The position numbers and the translations under genes are program-made. A DNA stretch of 64,000 bases from JAFAZJ01 sp964437145 (lineage in GTDB: Bacteria; Pseudomonadota; Alphaproteobacteria; Reyranellales; Reyranellaceae): NCBI GenBank assembly GCA_964437145.1, contig CAYTFW010000004.1:27888-91887 (forward strand). Reading direction: 5' to 3'. The notes beneath the pieces were generated by a model that saw nothing but the letters and a program-made list of their open reading frames with translations, did not search any database and was not told where the DNA came from. Below are positions 17,208 to 25,347 of this stretch, piece after piece. The first letter of the stretch is position 1. Every line of letters begins with the position of its first letter.

Positions 17208-18914
17208 ATGCTGACCCGGCGGGACCTCGTGCAGCTCGGGGCGGCGACGGCGGCGTTGGGCGTCGCCGGGCCGATGACGCGCGCGGTGGCGCAACAGCGG
17301 CTGACCCAGGAAGAGATTTTGCGCTTCGAGCCGCTGGGCCAGGTGACGCTGCTGCACTTCACCGACATGCACGCGCAGCTCGTGCCGCTGCATTTCCGCG
17401 AACCGTCGGTCAACATCGGCGTCGGCGAGGTCGCTGGCCTGCCACCGCATCTGGTCGGCCCTCATCTGCTGCAAGCCTTCGGCGTCGTGGCCGGTTCGGC
17501 TGAGGCGCACGCGCTGACATCGGGCGATTTCGCGGCCCTGGCGAAGGGCTACGGCAAGATCGGCGGTGTCGATCGCATGGCGACGCTGGTCAAGGCGATC
17601 CGCGCCGAGCGGCCCGGCCGCGTGCTGCTGCTGGATGGCGGCGACACATGGCAAGGCTCCTACACCTCCGCCGTCACCAAAGGCGCCGACATGGTGCGCG
17701 TCGCGAAGGCGCTGGGCGTCGAGGGCATGACCGGACACTGGGAATTCACCTACGGCGCCGAGCGCGTGAAGGAACTAGCGGGCCAGCTCGGGTTTCCGTT
17801 TCTCGCCGGCAATGTCAAGGACACGGGCTTCGGCGATCCGGTGTTCGACGGCGAGACCATCCTCGAGCGTGGCGGCCTGCGCATCGGTCTGATCGGCCAG
17901 GCCTTTCCTTACACGCCGGTGGCCAACCCGCGCTGGCTGATCCCCGAGTGGTCGTTCGGCATCGAAGAGGACAAGCTTCGCACACGCGTCGAAGCCCTGC
18001 GCGGAAAGGGCGTCGATCTGATCGTCCTGCTGAGCCACAACGGCTTCGACGTGGATCGCAAGCTGGCGTCGCGCGTGAGCGGGATCGACGTGATCCTCAC
18101 CGGTCACACGCACGACGCGCTGCCCGCCGCGGTACGGGTGGCGGACACGCTGCTGGTGGCGTCCGGCAGCCACGGCAAGTTCCTCTCCCGGCTCGATCTC
18201 GATGTGCGGGATCGCAAGGTGAAGGCGTTCCGTTTCCGCCTGATGCCGATCTTCGCCGACGCGATCAGGCCCGATGCCGAGATGGCGACGCTGGTCAAGG
18301 ACATCCGCGCGCCGCACGAGGCGACCTTGTCGACCGTGCTGGCGCGCACCGAGTCGCTGCTGTACCGCCGCGGCAACTTCAACGGCACCTTCGACGACGT
18401 GATCTGCCAGGCGCTGCTCCGCGAGCGCGATGCCGAGATCGCGCTCTCGCCCGGCTTCCGTTGGGGCGCCACCTTGCTGCCGGGACAGGACATCACCACC
18501 GAGGACGTCCACAACCAGACCTCGATCACCTATCCGGCGGCCTATCGCACCGAGATGAAGGGATCGTTCCTGCGCGAGATCCTCGAGGACATCGCCGACA
18601 ACCTGTTCAACCCCGATCCCTACTACCAGCAAGGCGGCGACATGGTCCGCGTGGGTGGGCTGAGCTACGCCATCGATGTCGGCGCGCCGATGGGCCGACG
18701 CATCTCCGAGATGACCGTGCTGCGCACCGGCAAGCCGGTCGATCCGGCGGCGAGCTATGTCGTGAGCGGCTGGGCCTCGGTGAACGAGGGCACACAGGGC
18801 CCTGCGGTGGCTGATGTGGTTTCGGCGTATCTGCGCACCGCGCGCACCGTGCGGATCGAGCCGAACCGCCATGTCAGGGTGACGGGCGCGGATCCACGCG
18901 GCGTGATGGGCTGA
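17208..18914 (+). CDS. soxB: Thiosulfohydrolase SoxB
   Basis: 568 residues with a Tat leader (MLTRRDLVQLGAATAALGVAG). The dimanganese site of the metallophosphatase/5'-nucleotidase fold is visible: HFTDMHAQL, LLDGGDTWQGSY, GHWEFTYG, LLSHNGF and LTGHTHDALP. A C-terminal nucleotidase-like domain follows, with the SoxB-typical QQGGDMVRVGGLSY. It hydrolytically removes sulfate from SoxY-cysteine-bound S-thiosulfonate in the periplasm. Length and placement after soxZ match alphaproteobacterial sox operons. Confidence 0.96.
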   Translation: MLTRRDLVQLGAATAALGVAGPMTRAVAQQRLTQEEILRFEPLGQVTLLHFTDMHAQLVPLHFREPSVNIGVGEVAGLPPHLVGPHLLQAFGVVAGSAEAHALTSGDFAALAKGYGKIGGVDRMATLVKAIRAERPGRVLLLDGGDTWQGSYTSAVTKGADMVRVAKALGVEGMTGHWEFTYGAERVKELAGQLGFPFLAGNVKDTGFGDPVFDGETILERGGLRIGLIGQAFPYTPVANPRWLIPEWSFGIEEDKLRTRVEALRGKGVDLIVLLSHNGFDVDRKLASRVSGIDVILTGHTHDALPAAVRVADTLLVASGSHGKFLSRLDLDVRDRKVKAFRFRLMPIFADAIRPDAEMATLVKDIRAPHEATLSTVLARTESLLYRRGNFNGTFDDVICQALLRERDAEIALSPGFRWGATLLPGQDITTEDVHNQTSITYPAAYRTEMKGSFLREILEDIADNLFNPDPYYQQGGDMVRVGGLSYAIDVGAPMGRRISEMTVLRTGKPVDPAASYVVSGWASVNEGTQGPAVADVVSAYLRTARTVRIEPNRHVRVTGADPRGVMG

Positions 18915-18947
18915 GGCACGACCAGGCAAGAGGAAAGGCGACGGTCG

Positions 18948-20225
18948 ATGAACGAGCGGACGACCAGTGGCGGCAGGCGCCGCTTTCTCGCGCGTGCCGG
19001 TCTTGTTGGCGGTGCTGCGCTTGCCGGCGGGCTGTCGCCGGTGCGCGCGCTGGCCAAGGGCGAGGAGAACCTGCCGCCCAATGTCCCGGAATGGATGCGT
19101 AGCCTGGGGCCGGGCGTCACCGCGTCGCCCTATGGCGCGCCCTCGCCGTTCGAAAAGTCCGTCGTGCGGCGCAGCGTGGAGTGGCTGACGGCGACCGAGC
19201 AATCCTCGATCAACTTCACCCCGCTGCACGCCCTCGAAGGCATTATCACACCCAGCGGGCTGTGCTTCGAGCGGCATCACGGCGGCGTGCCGGAGATTGA
19301 CCCGGATCAGCACCGGCTGATGATCCACGGCATGGTCGAACGGCCGTTGCTGTTCACCATGGACGACATCGTGCGCTTTCCGTCGGTGAGCCGCGTCTAC
19401 TTCCTCGAGTGCCCGGCCAATGGCGGCATGGAGTGGAAGGGCGCGCAGATGGATGGCGTCCAGTTCACCCATGGCATGGTCCATTGCTGCGAGTGGACCG
19501 GCGTGAAGCTGTCGACGCTGTTGGCCGAGGCCGGCGTAAGCCCGTCGGCGAAGTGGCTCCTGGCGGAAGGCGCCGACGCCGCGGCCATGACCCGCTCGAT
19601 TCCACTGGAGAAGGCGCTCGACGACTGCCTTGTCTGCTACGCGCAGAACGGAGAGCGCATCCGGCCGGAGAACGGCTACCCGCTGCGGCTCATGGTGCCG
19701 GGCTGGGAAGGCAACGTGAACATCAAATGGCTGCGCCGCATCAAGCTCGGCGACCGCCCGTGGCACCATCGCGAGGAGACCTCGAAGTACACGGACCTGA
19801 TGCCCGACGGAAAGGCGCGGCAGTTCACCTTCCTCATGGAGGCGAACTCGGTGATCACGTCGCCCTGTCCGGAGAAGCCGATAAAGCACGGCAAAGGCTT
19901 CCACGAGATCAGAGGCATCGCCTGGTCGGGAAGCGGCAAGATCCGCCGCGTCGATGTGTCGACCGACGGTGGCGACAATTGGCGTACGGCGGAGCTGCAG
20001 GAGCCGGTGCTATCGAAGGCCCTGACTCGCTTCCGCGTGCCGTGGACCTGGGATGGCGCGCCGGCGCTGCTGCAGTCGCGCGCCATCGACGAGAGCGGCT
20101 ACGTGCAGCCGACGATCGAGCAGTTGCGCAAGGCGCGCGGCGTGAACTCGATCTACCACAAGAACTCCATCCATACCTGGCGTCTGAACGCCGATGGCAC
20201 GGTCAACAATGTTCAGATCATCTAG
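18948..20225 (+). CDS. soxC: Sulfane dehydrogenase molybdenum subunit SoxC
   Basis: 425 residues with a Tat leader (RRRFLARAGLVGGAALAGG). It is a sulfite-oxidase-type molybdopterin protein with the Mo-ligating cysteine in YFLECPANGG (C155) and RLMVPGWEGNVNIKWLRRI. A C-terminal dimerisation domain contains IRGIAWSGSGKIRRVDVSTDGG. With SoxD it oxidises the sulfane sulfur left on SoxY, giving full conversion of thiosulfate to sulfate without sulfur globules. The end overlaps the start of soxD. Confidence 0.95.
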   Translation: MNERTTSGGRRRFLARAGLVGGAALAGGLSPVRALAKGEENLPPNVPEWMRSLGPGVTASPYGAPSPFEKSVVRRSVEWLTATEQSSINFTPLHALEGIITPSGLCFERHHGGVPEIDPDQHRLMIHGMVERPLLFTMDDIVRFPSVSRVYFLECPANGGMEWKGAQMDGVQFTHGMVHCCEWTGVKLSTLLAEAGVSPSAKWLLAEGADAAAMTRSIPLEKALDDCLVCYAQNGERIRPENGYPLRLMVPGWEGNVNIKWLRRIKLGDRPWHHREETSKYTDLMPDGKARQFTFLMEANSVITSPCPEKPIKHGKGFHEIRGIAWSGSGKIRRVDVSTDGGDNWRTAELQEPVLSKALTRFRVPWTWDGAPALLQSRAIDESGYVQPTIEQLRKARGVNSIYHKNSIHTWRLNADGTVNNVQII

Positions 20226-20883
20226 GTGCGGTCCGCTGGCGGTGATCGCCGCCGTGTTCCTGTTGTCGGGCCTGGGCGACGCCTTCGCGCAGGATCGGGC
20301 GCCGCCGCAGCGCTTCGGTTTCGGCCGCGCCGCGACGGCCGCGGAGATCAAGGGCTGGGACATCGACGTGCGCGCCGATGACGGCCTGGGCTTGCCGCCG
20401 GGCAAGGGCACGGTCGCCGCGGGCGAGAAGCTCTACCAGGAGCAATGCGCCTCCTGCCACGGCGAGTTCGGCGAAGGCAACGGTCGCTGGCCGGAGCTGA
20501 TCGGCGGCGAGAAGAGCCTGAAGTCCGACGATCCGCGCAAGACCGTCGCCAGCTTCTGGCCCTACGCGCCCGGCATATTCGACTATGTCCGGCGCACCAT
20601 GCCGTTCGCCGCGCCGCAGTCGTTGAGCGACGACGACACCTATTCCATCGTCGCCTATCTGCTGAACATTAACGACCTGCTGCCGGCCGATGCCACGCTC
20701 GACGCCGCCACGTTGAAGGCGATCCGCATGCCCAATCGCGACGGGTTCGTGCAGGGGGATCCACGCCCTGATGTGCCCGCGGGCGAACCCTGCATGAGCA
20801 AATGCCGGAAGGAGCCGCCCAAGATCACCAGCGACCTCGCCCAGCGTCTGGGCGTGACGCCCGACAATCGGGGACAAAAGTGA
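20194..20883 (+). CDS. soxD: SoxD-type cytochrome c subunit (short, single haem)
   Basis: 229 residues with a signal peptide (VIAAVFLLSGLGDAFAQ). The SoxD-specific start FGFGRAATAAEIKGWDIDVR is followed by one haem motif CASCH and a distal methionine (TMPFAAPQSL). Paracoccus-type SoxD is larger and has two haem domains; here the second is absent and the protein ends in a Cys-containing tail (EPCMSKCRKEPP). It takes electrons from SoxC. The start may be 20194 or the in-frame ATG at 20209; either overlaps soxC by 17-32 bp. Confidence 0.88.
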   Translation: MARSTMFRSSRCGPLAVIAAVFLLSGLGDAFAQDRAPPQRFGFGRAATAAEIKGWDIDVRADDGLGLPPGKGTVAAGEKLYQEQCASCHGEFGEGNGRWPELIGGEKSLKSDDPRKTVASFWPYAPGIFDYVRRTMPFAAPQSLSDDDTYSIVAYLLNINDLLPADATLDAATLKAIRMPNRDGFVQGDPRPDVPAGEPCMSKCRKEPPKITSDLAQRLGVTPDNRGQK

Positions 20884-20951
20884 ACGCAAGCATCTAGAAT
20901 GGACGTCGCCCGCGCCTGGTGAGCGGGCCGATGAAGCAGGGGGGAAAAACC

Positions 20952-21245
20952 ATGATTCTCGACAGGGCGGCTCTTGCCACCGCGCTTGTGCTGATGAGCG
21001 CCGCGCCGGCCATGGCCCAGACAGGCCAGGCCATGGCGCAGACCTGCTACGTCTGCCACGGGCCGGGCGCCAAGGGCGCCGGCCAGATCGTGGCGCTGGC
21101 CGGCCTGCCCAAGGATCACCTCGCGCGCCAGATGGCCGACTTCAAGGCCGACAAGCGGCCGGGCACGATCATGAACCGCATCGCCAAGGGGTACACCGAC
21201 GAGCAGCTCGCGCTGATCGCCGAGTATCTCGCGGCGCAGAAGTAG
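20952..21245 (+). CDS. Cytochrome c subunit of flavocytochrome c sulfide dehydrogenase (SoxE/FccA-like)
   Basis: 97-residue periplasmic monohaem cytochrome with a signal peptide ending APAMAQ and one haem motif, CYVCH. It lies 11 bp before the flavoprotein subunit gene, so the pair should make a sulfide:cytochrome c oxidoreductase. I use the ATG at 20952, preceded by an AGGGGGGA site; an upstream in-frame ATG would add a leader of no signal-peptide character. Confidence 0.85.
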   Translation: MILDRAALATALVLMSAAPAMAQTGQAMAQTCYVCHGPGAKGAGQIVALAGLPKDHLARQMADFKADKRPGTIMNRIAKGYTDEQLALIAEYLAAQK

Positions 21246-21256
21246 GCGAGGACGCC

Positions 21257-22537
21257 ATGCGCACGACACGCCGTCGTTTCCTGAAGTCGGCCGCCGCGAC
21301 GAGCGCCGGCCTTTCGCTGCTGGGCGCGCCTGCCATCGCGCAGGGCGTCGCCGGCAAGGTGGTGGTGGTCGGTGGCGGCTTCGGCGGCGCCACGGCCGCG
21401 AAGTACCTCAAGCTCGCCAACGCCAAGCTCGATGTCACGCTGATCGAGCGCGACGACCGGTACATCACCTGCCCGTTCTCGAACTACGTGCTGGGCGGCT
21501 TCCGCAAGATCGAGGAGAACGTCCAGACCTTCGACGCGCTCACCAAGCTCGGGGTCAAGGTGACCAAGGGCGAGGCGGCCGGTATCGACGCGCCAGGCCG
21601 CCTGCTGCGGCTGTCGAGCGGCAGCCGCATCACCTATGACAAGCTGATCGTCTCGCCCGGCATCGAGCTGAACTACAAGGGCGTGCCGGGCTACGACGAG
21701 TCGCTGGCCGACAAGTTGCCCCATGCCTGGAAAGCAGGGCCGCAGACGACCTTGCTGCGCAGCCAGCTCGAGGCGATGCCGGATGGCGGCACCTTCATCA
21801 TGGTGGCCCCAGCCAATCCGTTCCGCTGCCCGCCCGGCCCGTATGAGCGTGTCAGCACCATCGCCTGGTACTTCAAGAACCACAAACCGAAGTCGAAGAT
21901 CCTGATCCTCGACGCCAAGGACGCGTTCTCCAAGCAGGGTCTGTTCCAGGCGGCATGGGAGTCGGAGTATCCCGGCATGATCACCTGGATCGCCGGCAAG
22001 GACGGCGGCAAGGTCGAGAGCGTCGACGCCGCGTCCATGACGGTGAAGTCGGGCTTCGGCAGCGAAAAGGGCGCGGTGATCAACGTCATTCCGCCGCAGA
22101 CCGCCGGGCGCATCGCCATCGATGGCGGGCTGACCGACGATCGCGGCTGGTGTGCCGTCGATCCGCAGACCTTCGCCTCGCGCAAGGCGGAACACGTCTA
22201 CGTGATCGGCGACGCTTCGATTGCCGGCGCCATGCCGAAATCCGGCACGGCGGCCAACGTCCAGGGCAAGGTCGCAGCCGCCGCCATCGTCGCCGCGCTC
22301 GATGGCAAGGCGGCGACGGCACCGGCGCTGCTGAACATCTGCTACAGCCTGGTGACGCCGGATTACGGCATCTCGACCACCGACGTCTATCAGGTGACGG
22401 CCGATCGCGGCATCATTGCCACGCCGAACGCTGGCGGCGTCAGCCCGCGAGTGCCCACCGCGATGGGCGAGCGCAAGCTGGAAGCCGAGTACACCCGCGC
22501 CTGGTATCAGGCGATCACGACGGATACCTGGGGCTGA
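21257..22537 (+). CDS. Flavocytochrome c sulfide dehydrogenase flavoprotein subunit (SoxF/FccB)
   Basis: 426 residues: Tat leader (RTTRRRFLKSAAATSAG), FAD-binding VVVVGGGFGGATAAKYL, and redox cysteines in YITCPFSNYVLGG and FRCPPGPYER. The second FAD/NAD-like domain carries KAEHVYVIGDASIAG. A C-terminal FCSD-type dimerisation region is present (LLNICYSLVTPDYGIS). It oxidises sulfide to sulfur or polysulfide in the periplasm, passing electrons to the small cytochrome upstream. Confidence 0.93.
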   Translation: MRTTRRRFLKSAAATSAGLSLLGAPAIAQGVAGKVVVVGGGFGGATAAKYLKLANAKLDVTLIERDDRYITCPFSNYVLGGFRKIEENVQTFDALTKLGVKVTKGEAAGIDAPGRLLRLSSGSRITYDKLIVSPGIELNYKGVPGYDESLADKLPHAWKAGPQTTLLRSQLEAMPDGGTFIMVAPANPFRCPPGPYERVSTIAWYFKNHKPKSKILILDAKDAFSKQGLFQAAWESEYPGMITWIAGKDGGKVESVDAASMTVKSGFGSEKGAVINVIPPQTAGRIAIDGGLTDDRGWCAVDPQTFASRKAEHVYVIGDASIAGAMPKSGTAANVQGKVAAAAIVAALDGKAATAPALLNICYSLVTPDYGISTTDVYQVTADRGIIATPNAGGVSPRVPTAMGERKLEAEYTRAWYQAITTDTWG

Positions 22538-22616
22538 CCGGGTGCGGCGGTGGCGCGCATGGCGTTGTCGCGCGCCGCGACCCATATCTCGCGGCAGTGT
22601 CGTTGGAGGGCGTTGC

Positions 22617-22994
22617 ATGAAATGGCTTGGACCGGCCGCCGTGGGCATGATCGTGGGTCTCGTCGCGACATCGACGCAGGCGCAGGACGTCGCCGCCGGT
22701 GAGCGCCTATTCAAGCGTCACTGCGGCATCTGCCACGTCGCCGAGAAAGACAGCACGCGTCGCCTGCAGGGGCCCAACCTGTTCGGCCTGATCGGCCGCA
22801 AGGCCGGCACGATCGAGGGCTTCCGCTATTCCGAAGCCAACAAGAACTCCGGCATCATCTGGAGCGCCGAGACCCTCGAACCCTATCTCGCCGACCCGCG
22901 CGAGGTGATCAAAGGCACCACCATGGCCTTCGTCGGCGTGAAAAAGGCCGACGAGCGCAAGGCGATCATCGAGTTCCTGGAAGCGCAAAAATAG
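22617..22994 (+). CDS. Class I cytochrome c (c2/c550-like)
   Basis: 125 residues with a signal peptide ending TSTQAQ, haem motif CGICH, the glycine-rich PNLFGLIGRKAGTIEGFRYSEANK and a distal methionine in GTTMAFVGVKK. All are typical of mitochondrial-type soluble cytochromes. As the last gene of the sox run it is a good candidate electron acceptor for SoxXA, SoxCD or the sulfide dehydrogenase. The ribosome binding site is GGAGGG. It ends 5 bp before a hairpin repeat that could end the transcript. Confidence 0.9.
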   Translation: MKWLGPAAVGMIVGLVATSTQAQDVAAGERLFKRHCGICHVAEKDSTRRLQGPNLFGLIGRKAGTIEGFRYSEANKNSGIIWSAETLEPYLADPREVIKGTTMAFVGVKKADERKAIIEFLEAQK

Positions 22995-22999
22995 TCGCT

Positions 23000-23062
23000 G
23001 TCATCCCGAGCGCAGCGAGGGATCTAGGCCGACCCTGGATCCCTCGCTGCGCTCGGGATGAC
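23000..23062. repeat. GTCATCCCGAGCG-type hairpin repeat
   Basis: Perfect 25-bp inverted arms (23000-23024 and 23038-23062) around a 13-nt loop. Related hairpins occur at 39968-40064, 51109-51215, 53281-53349 and 58618-58688. It lies between two convergent genes, and the stop codon of the minus-strand oxidoreductase (23024-23026) falls at the edge of the left arm. It probably acts as a bidirectional transcript end or dispersed repeat. Confidence 0.85.
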
Positions 23063-24076
23063 AACCGTCCGCTTCGTCCGCGCCGCTTCGAAGATCGCGT
23101 CGGCCAACACCGCCATCGCCACGCCCGAAGCGGCGTTCGCCTCCGGCTGAGCCCGCCGGCCGATCGCGTCGAGGAAGATCGCGAACTGCGCCGCCATGCC
23201 CTGGATCGGCGATAAGGGCATGAACCCGCGGCGCTGCGGGCTCTCGTAGAGCGGCATCCAGCTTCCGTCGTCCTGCGGCATCAGCAGGCATTTCCGGGTC
23301 GAGAGCGCATCGAGCATGAAGTCGACCGAGGCCTGGCCCTGGTCGCCGGTGATGGTCAGCCGCTTGCGCGAGAAGGCGCCACGCGCAAATTCGTCGGCGT
23401 GCTCGCCCGGCACGATGCACGAAGCGTCGACGCGGGCCACCGGCCCGTCGCGCCAGTTCAGCGTGATGGCGGCGATGTCCTCGAAGCCGCGGCCCAGCCG
23501 CTCGACCAGGGTCGCCGACACCTCGTCGGGCAGCCGCCCCATGATCCAGCACATCAGGTCGAGCACGTGCACCGCGTCGTTGAGCACGACGCCGGCGTCG
23601 CGCCTGGGACGCTTCAGGCTGATGAACTCCGCCACGATCATCGATGGCGCGCCGACGCCGGCCGCGCGTACGTGCTCGCGCAGCGCCCGCGCGGCGGGAT
23701 GGATGCGCAGCAGGTAGCCGACCTGGACGACGCGCTGGCGCGCTGCGGCGCGCTCGGCGATCTCGCGGGCCTGCGTGGCGTTCATCGCCATCGGCTTTTC
23801 GATGAAAAGGTCGCGGCCGGCCTCCAGCGCCGCCATGGCTATCGCGTGATGCAGATCGCTGGGCGCGGCGATATCGAGCGCGTCGCAATCGCCCAGCGCC
23901 TCGCGCCAATCGGCGACGATGCGCGCCTTCGGGTGCGCTTTGGCGGCGGCCTCGCGCGCCGCGGGCGAGGAGTCGGCGATGATCAGCGCAGCCTCGTACT
24001 CCAGCGCCGCCCAGGCGCGCGCGTGCTGCGCGCCGAAGGCGCCGTAGCCGACCTGCAGGATACGCGGTGCGATCAA
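23024..24076 (-). CDS. Gfo/Idh/MocA family oxidoreductase
   Basis: 350-residue NAD(P)-dependent dehydrogenase. The Rossmann start is RILQVGYGAFGAQHARAWAAL and the family catalytic block is DLFIEKPMAMNATQ (EKP). The C-terminal alpha/beta domain covers residues 125-340. The last dozen residues (VIPSAARDPGSA) are encoded by the hairpin repeat, so the natural end may have been changed by repeat insertion. Its ATG overlaps the stop of the amidohydrolase upstream (24073-24076). The substrate, usually a sugar or inositol derivative, is not evident. Confidence 0.87.
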   Translation of the reverse strand: MIAPRILQVGYGAFGAQHARAWAALEYEAALIIADSSPAAREAAAKAHPKARIVADWREALGDCDALDIAAPSDLHHAIAMAALEAGRDLFIEKPMAMNATQAREIAERAAARQRVVQVGYLLRIHPAARALREHVRAAGVGAPSMIVAEFISLKRPRRDAGVVLNDAVHVLDLMCWIMGRLPDEVSATLVERLGRGFEDIAAITLNWRDGPVARVDASCIVPGEHADEFARGAFSRKRLTITGDQGQASVDFMLDALSTRKCLLMPQDDGSWMPLYESPQRRGFMPLSPIQGMAAQFAIFLDAIGRRAQPEANAASGVAMAVLADAIFEAARTKRTVVIPSAARDPGSA

Positions 24077-25242
24077 ATGCCGAACGCGGCGCGAGCGTTA
24101 TCGCCGAGGATGCGCGGGCGTGCCGCTACCGGCATGGCGTCGACCATGTGCTCGAGCTCGGCCAGGTAATCGCCAGTGTGGTCGGGATGCGGATAGTCGC
24201 TGGCCCAGAAGAAGCGGTCGGTGCCGTAGAGGTCGAGCAGCGCCGGGATGGTGTGCTCGTCAGGATCGGCGGAGATCCAGACCTGGCGGCGGAAGTACTC
24301 GCTCGGCTTGTGCTTCAATGGCGCGCGGCCGCCGATATAAGTCGAGGTGACCACGCCGTCGAGGCGGTCGAGCCAGTAGCCGATCCAGCCTGCGCCAGAC
24401 TCGAGGATGATCAGCTTGAGCTTCGGAAAGCGATCGAAGGTCGCGAACTGGAAGAACGTGGTGAAGGCCTCGCGCACGCCGTTGGCCGCCGACACCGAGG
24501 CGAGCAGCGACATGCGATGCTGATCCTCGAAGCGCTGGCCGCGCAGGCGGAAGGGCTCGAACGAGGGGTGGATCGCGATCGGCACGTCGAGCTCGACGGC
24601 CTTGGCGTAGACCGGGTCATGCACCGGATCACCATGCGCCTTGCGCGTCCAGGTGAAGGGCACCACGAACGCGCCGCGGCAGCCGTCCTTCACCGCGCGC
24701 TCCAGCTCGGCGGCGGCGGCTTGCGGGTCGCCCAGCGACAGATGCGCAATGGGCACCAGCCGGCCCTTCGACGGGCGGCAGAAATCGGCGATCCACCGAT
24801 TGTAGGCGCGGCAATAGGCCTGCGACAGCTCGGCGTCTTCGAGCTCGGCCTCCCACAGGATGCCCAAGGTCGGATAGAGGATCGCCTTGTCGAGGTTCTC
24901 CGCCTGCAGCAGCTTCAGGCGTTGGCCGGCGTCGCAGGCGCCGAAGGGCATGTTCGCGGTGTAGGTCTTGTCGGGGTGCGGCTTGAAGGCGTCGAGCTCC
25001 TTCTGGCCCATGCGGCCCAAGGTGGCGGGATATCCCTTGCGCGTCATCTTCGAGGGCTGGCCGCCGATCTCGAGATACTCCAGCCCGTCGGCGTCGCGCT
25101 TGATGCGCATGGCGCGGTCGCGATAGCGCGCCTCGATGTAAGTGTCCCACAGATCGCCCGGCTCGAGCACGTGGCCGTCGGCGTCGATGGCGCCGGGATG
25201 CTTGAAGCGATGGACCGAGGAGAGATCGAATACCGGCTGCAT
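24073..25242 (-). CDS. Amidohydrolase family 2 protein (ACMSD-like)
   Basis: 389 residues from the ATG at 25242, with GGAGACGG upstream. HPGAIDADGHVLEPGDLWDTYI at the N-terminus holds the metal-binding DxxxH; AIHPSFEP and FWASDYPHPDHTGDY hold further ligands. This is the amidohydrolase-related/ACMSD-like group of decarboxylases and hydratases acting on aromatic or lactone substrates. It is operonic with the Gfo/Idh/MocA dehydrogenase by an ATGA overlap. Confidence 0.88.
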   Translation of the reverse strand: MQPVFDLSSVHRFKHPGAIDADGHVLEPGDLWDTYIEARYRDRAMRIKRDADGLEYLEIGGQPSKMTRKGYPATLGRMGQKELDAFKPHPDKTYTANMPFGACDAGQRLKLLQAENLDKAILYPTLGILWEAELEDAELSQAYCRAYNRWIADFCRPSKGRLVPIAHLSLGDPQAAAAELERAVKDGCRGAFVVPFTWTRKAHGDPVHDPVYAKAVELDVPIAIHPSFEPFRLRGQRFEDQHRMSLLASVSAANGVREAFTTFFQFATFDRFPKLKLIILESGAGWIGYWLDRLDGVVTSTYIGGRAPLKHKPSEYFRRQVWISADPDEHTIPALLDLYGTDRFFWASDYPHPDHTGDYLAELEHMVDAMPVAARPRILGDNARAAFGI

Positions 25243-25347
25243 GGCCGTCTCCGTCGTGATGGGTTTCACCCTGCTCCGCAAGGATAGGACTCGTGCCGGT
25301 GGCCGGCAAATTGCATCATTCCGCATGGTGCGATGACGGAGCGGGCC

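Noticed and set aside
17775..19904. 709-residue minus-strand frame opposite soxB and soxC
   Set aside because: Antisense shadow with no recognisable domain; soxB and soxC are certain.
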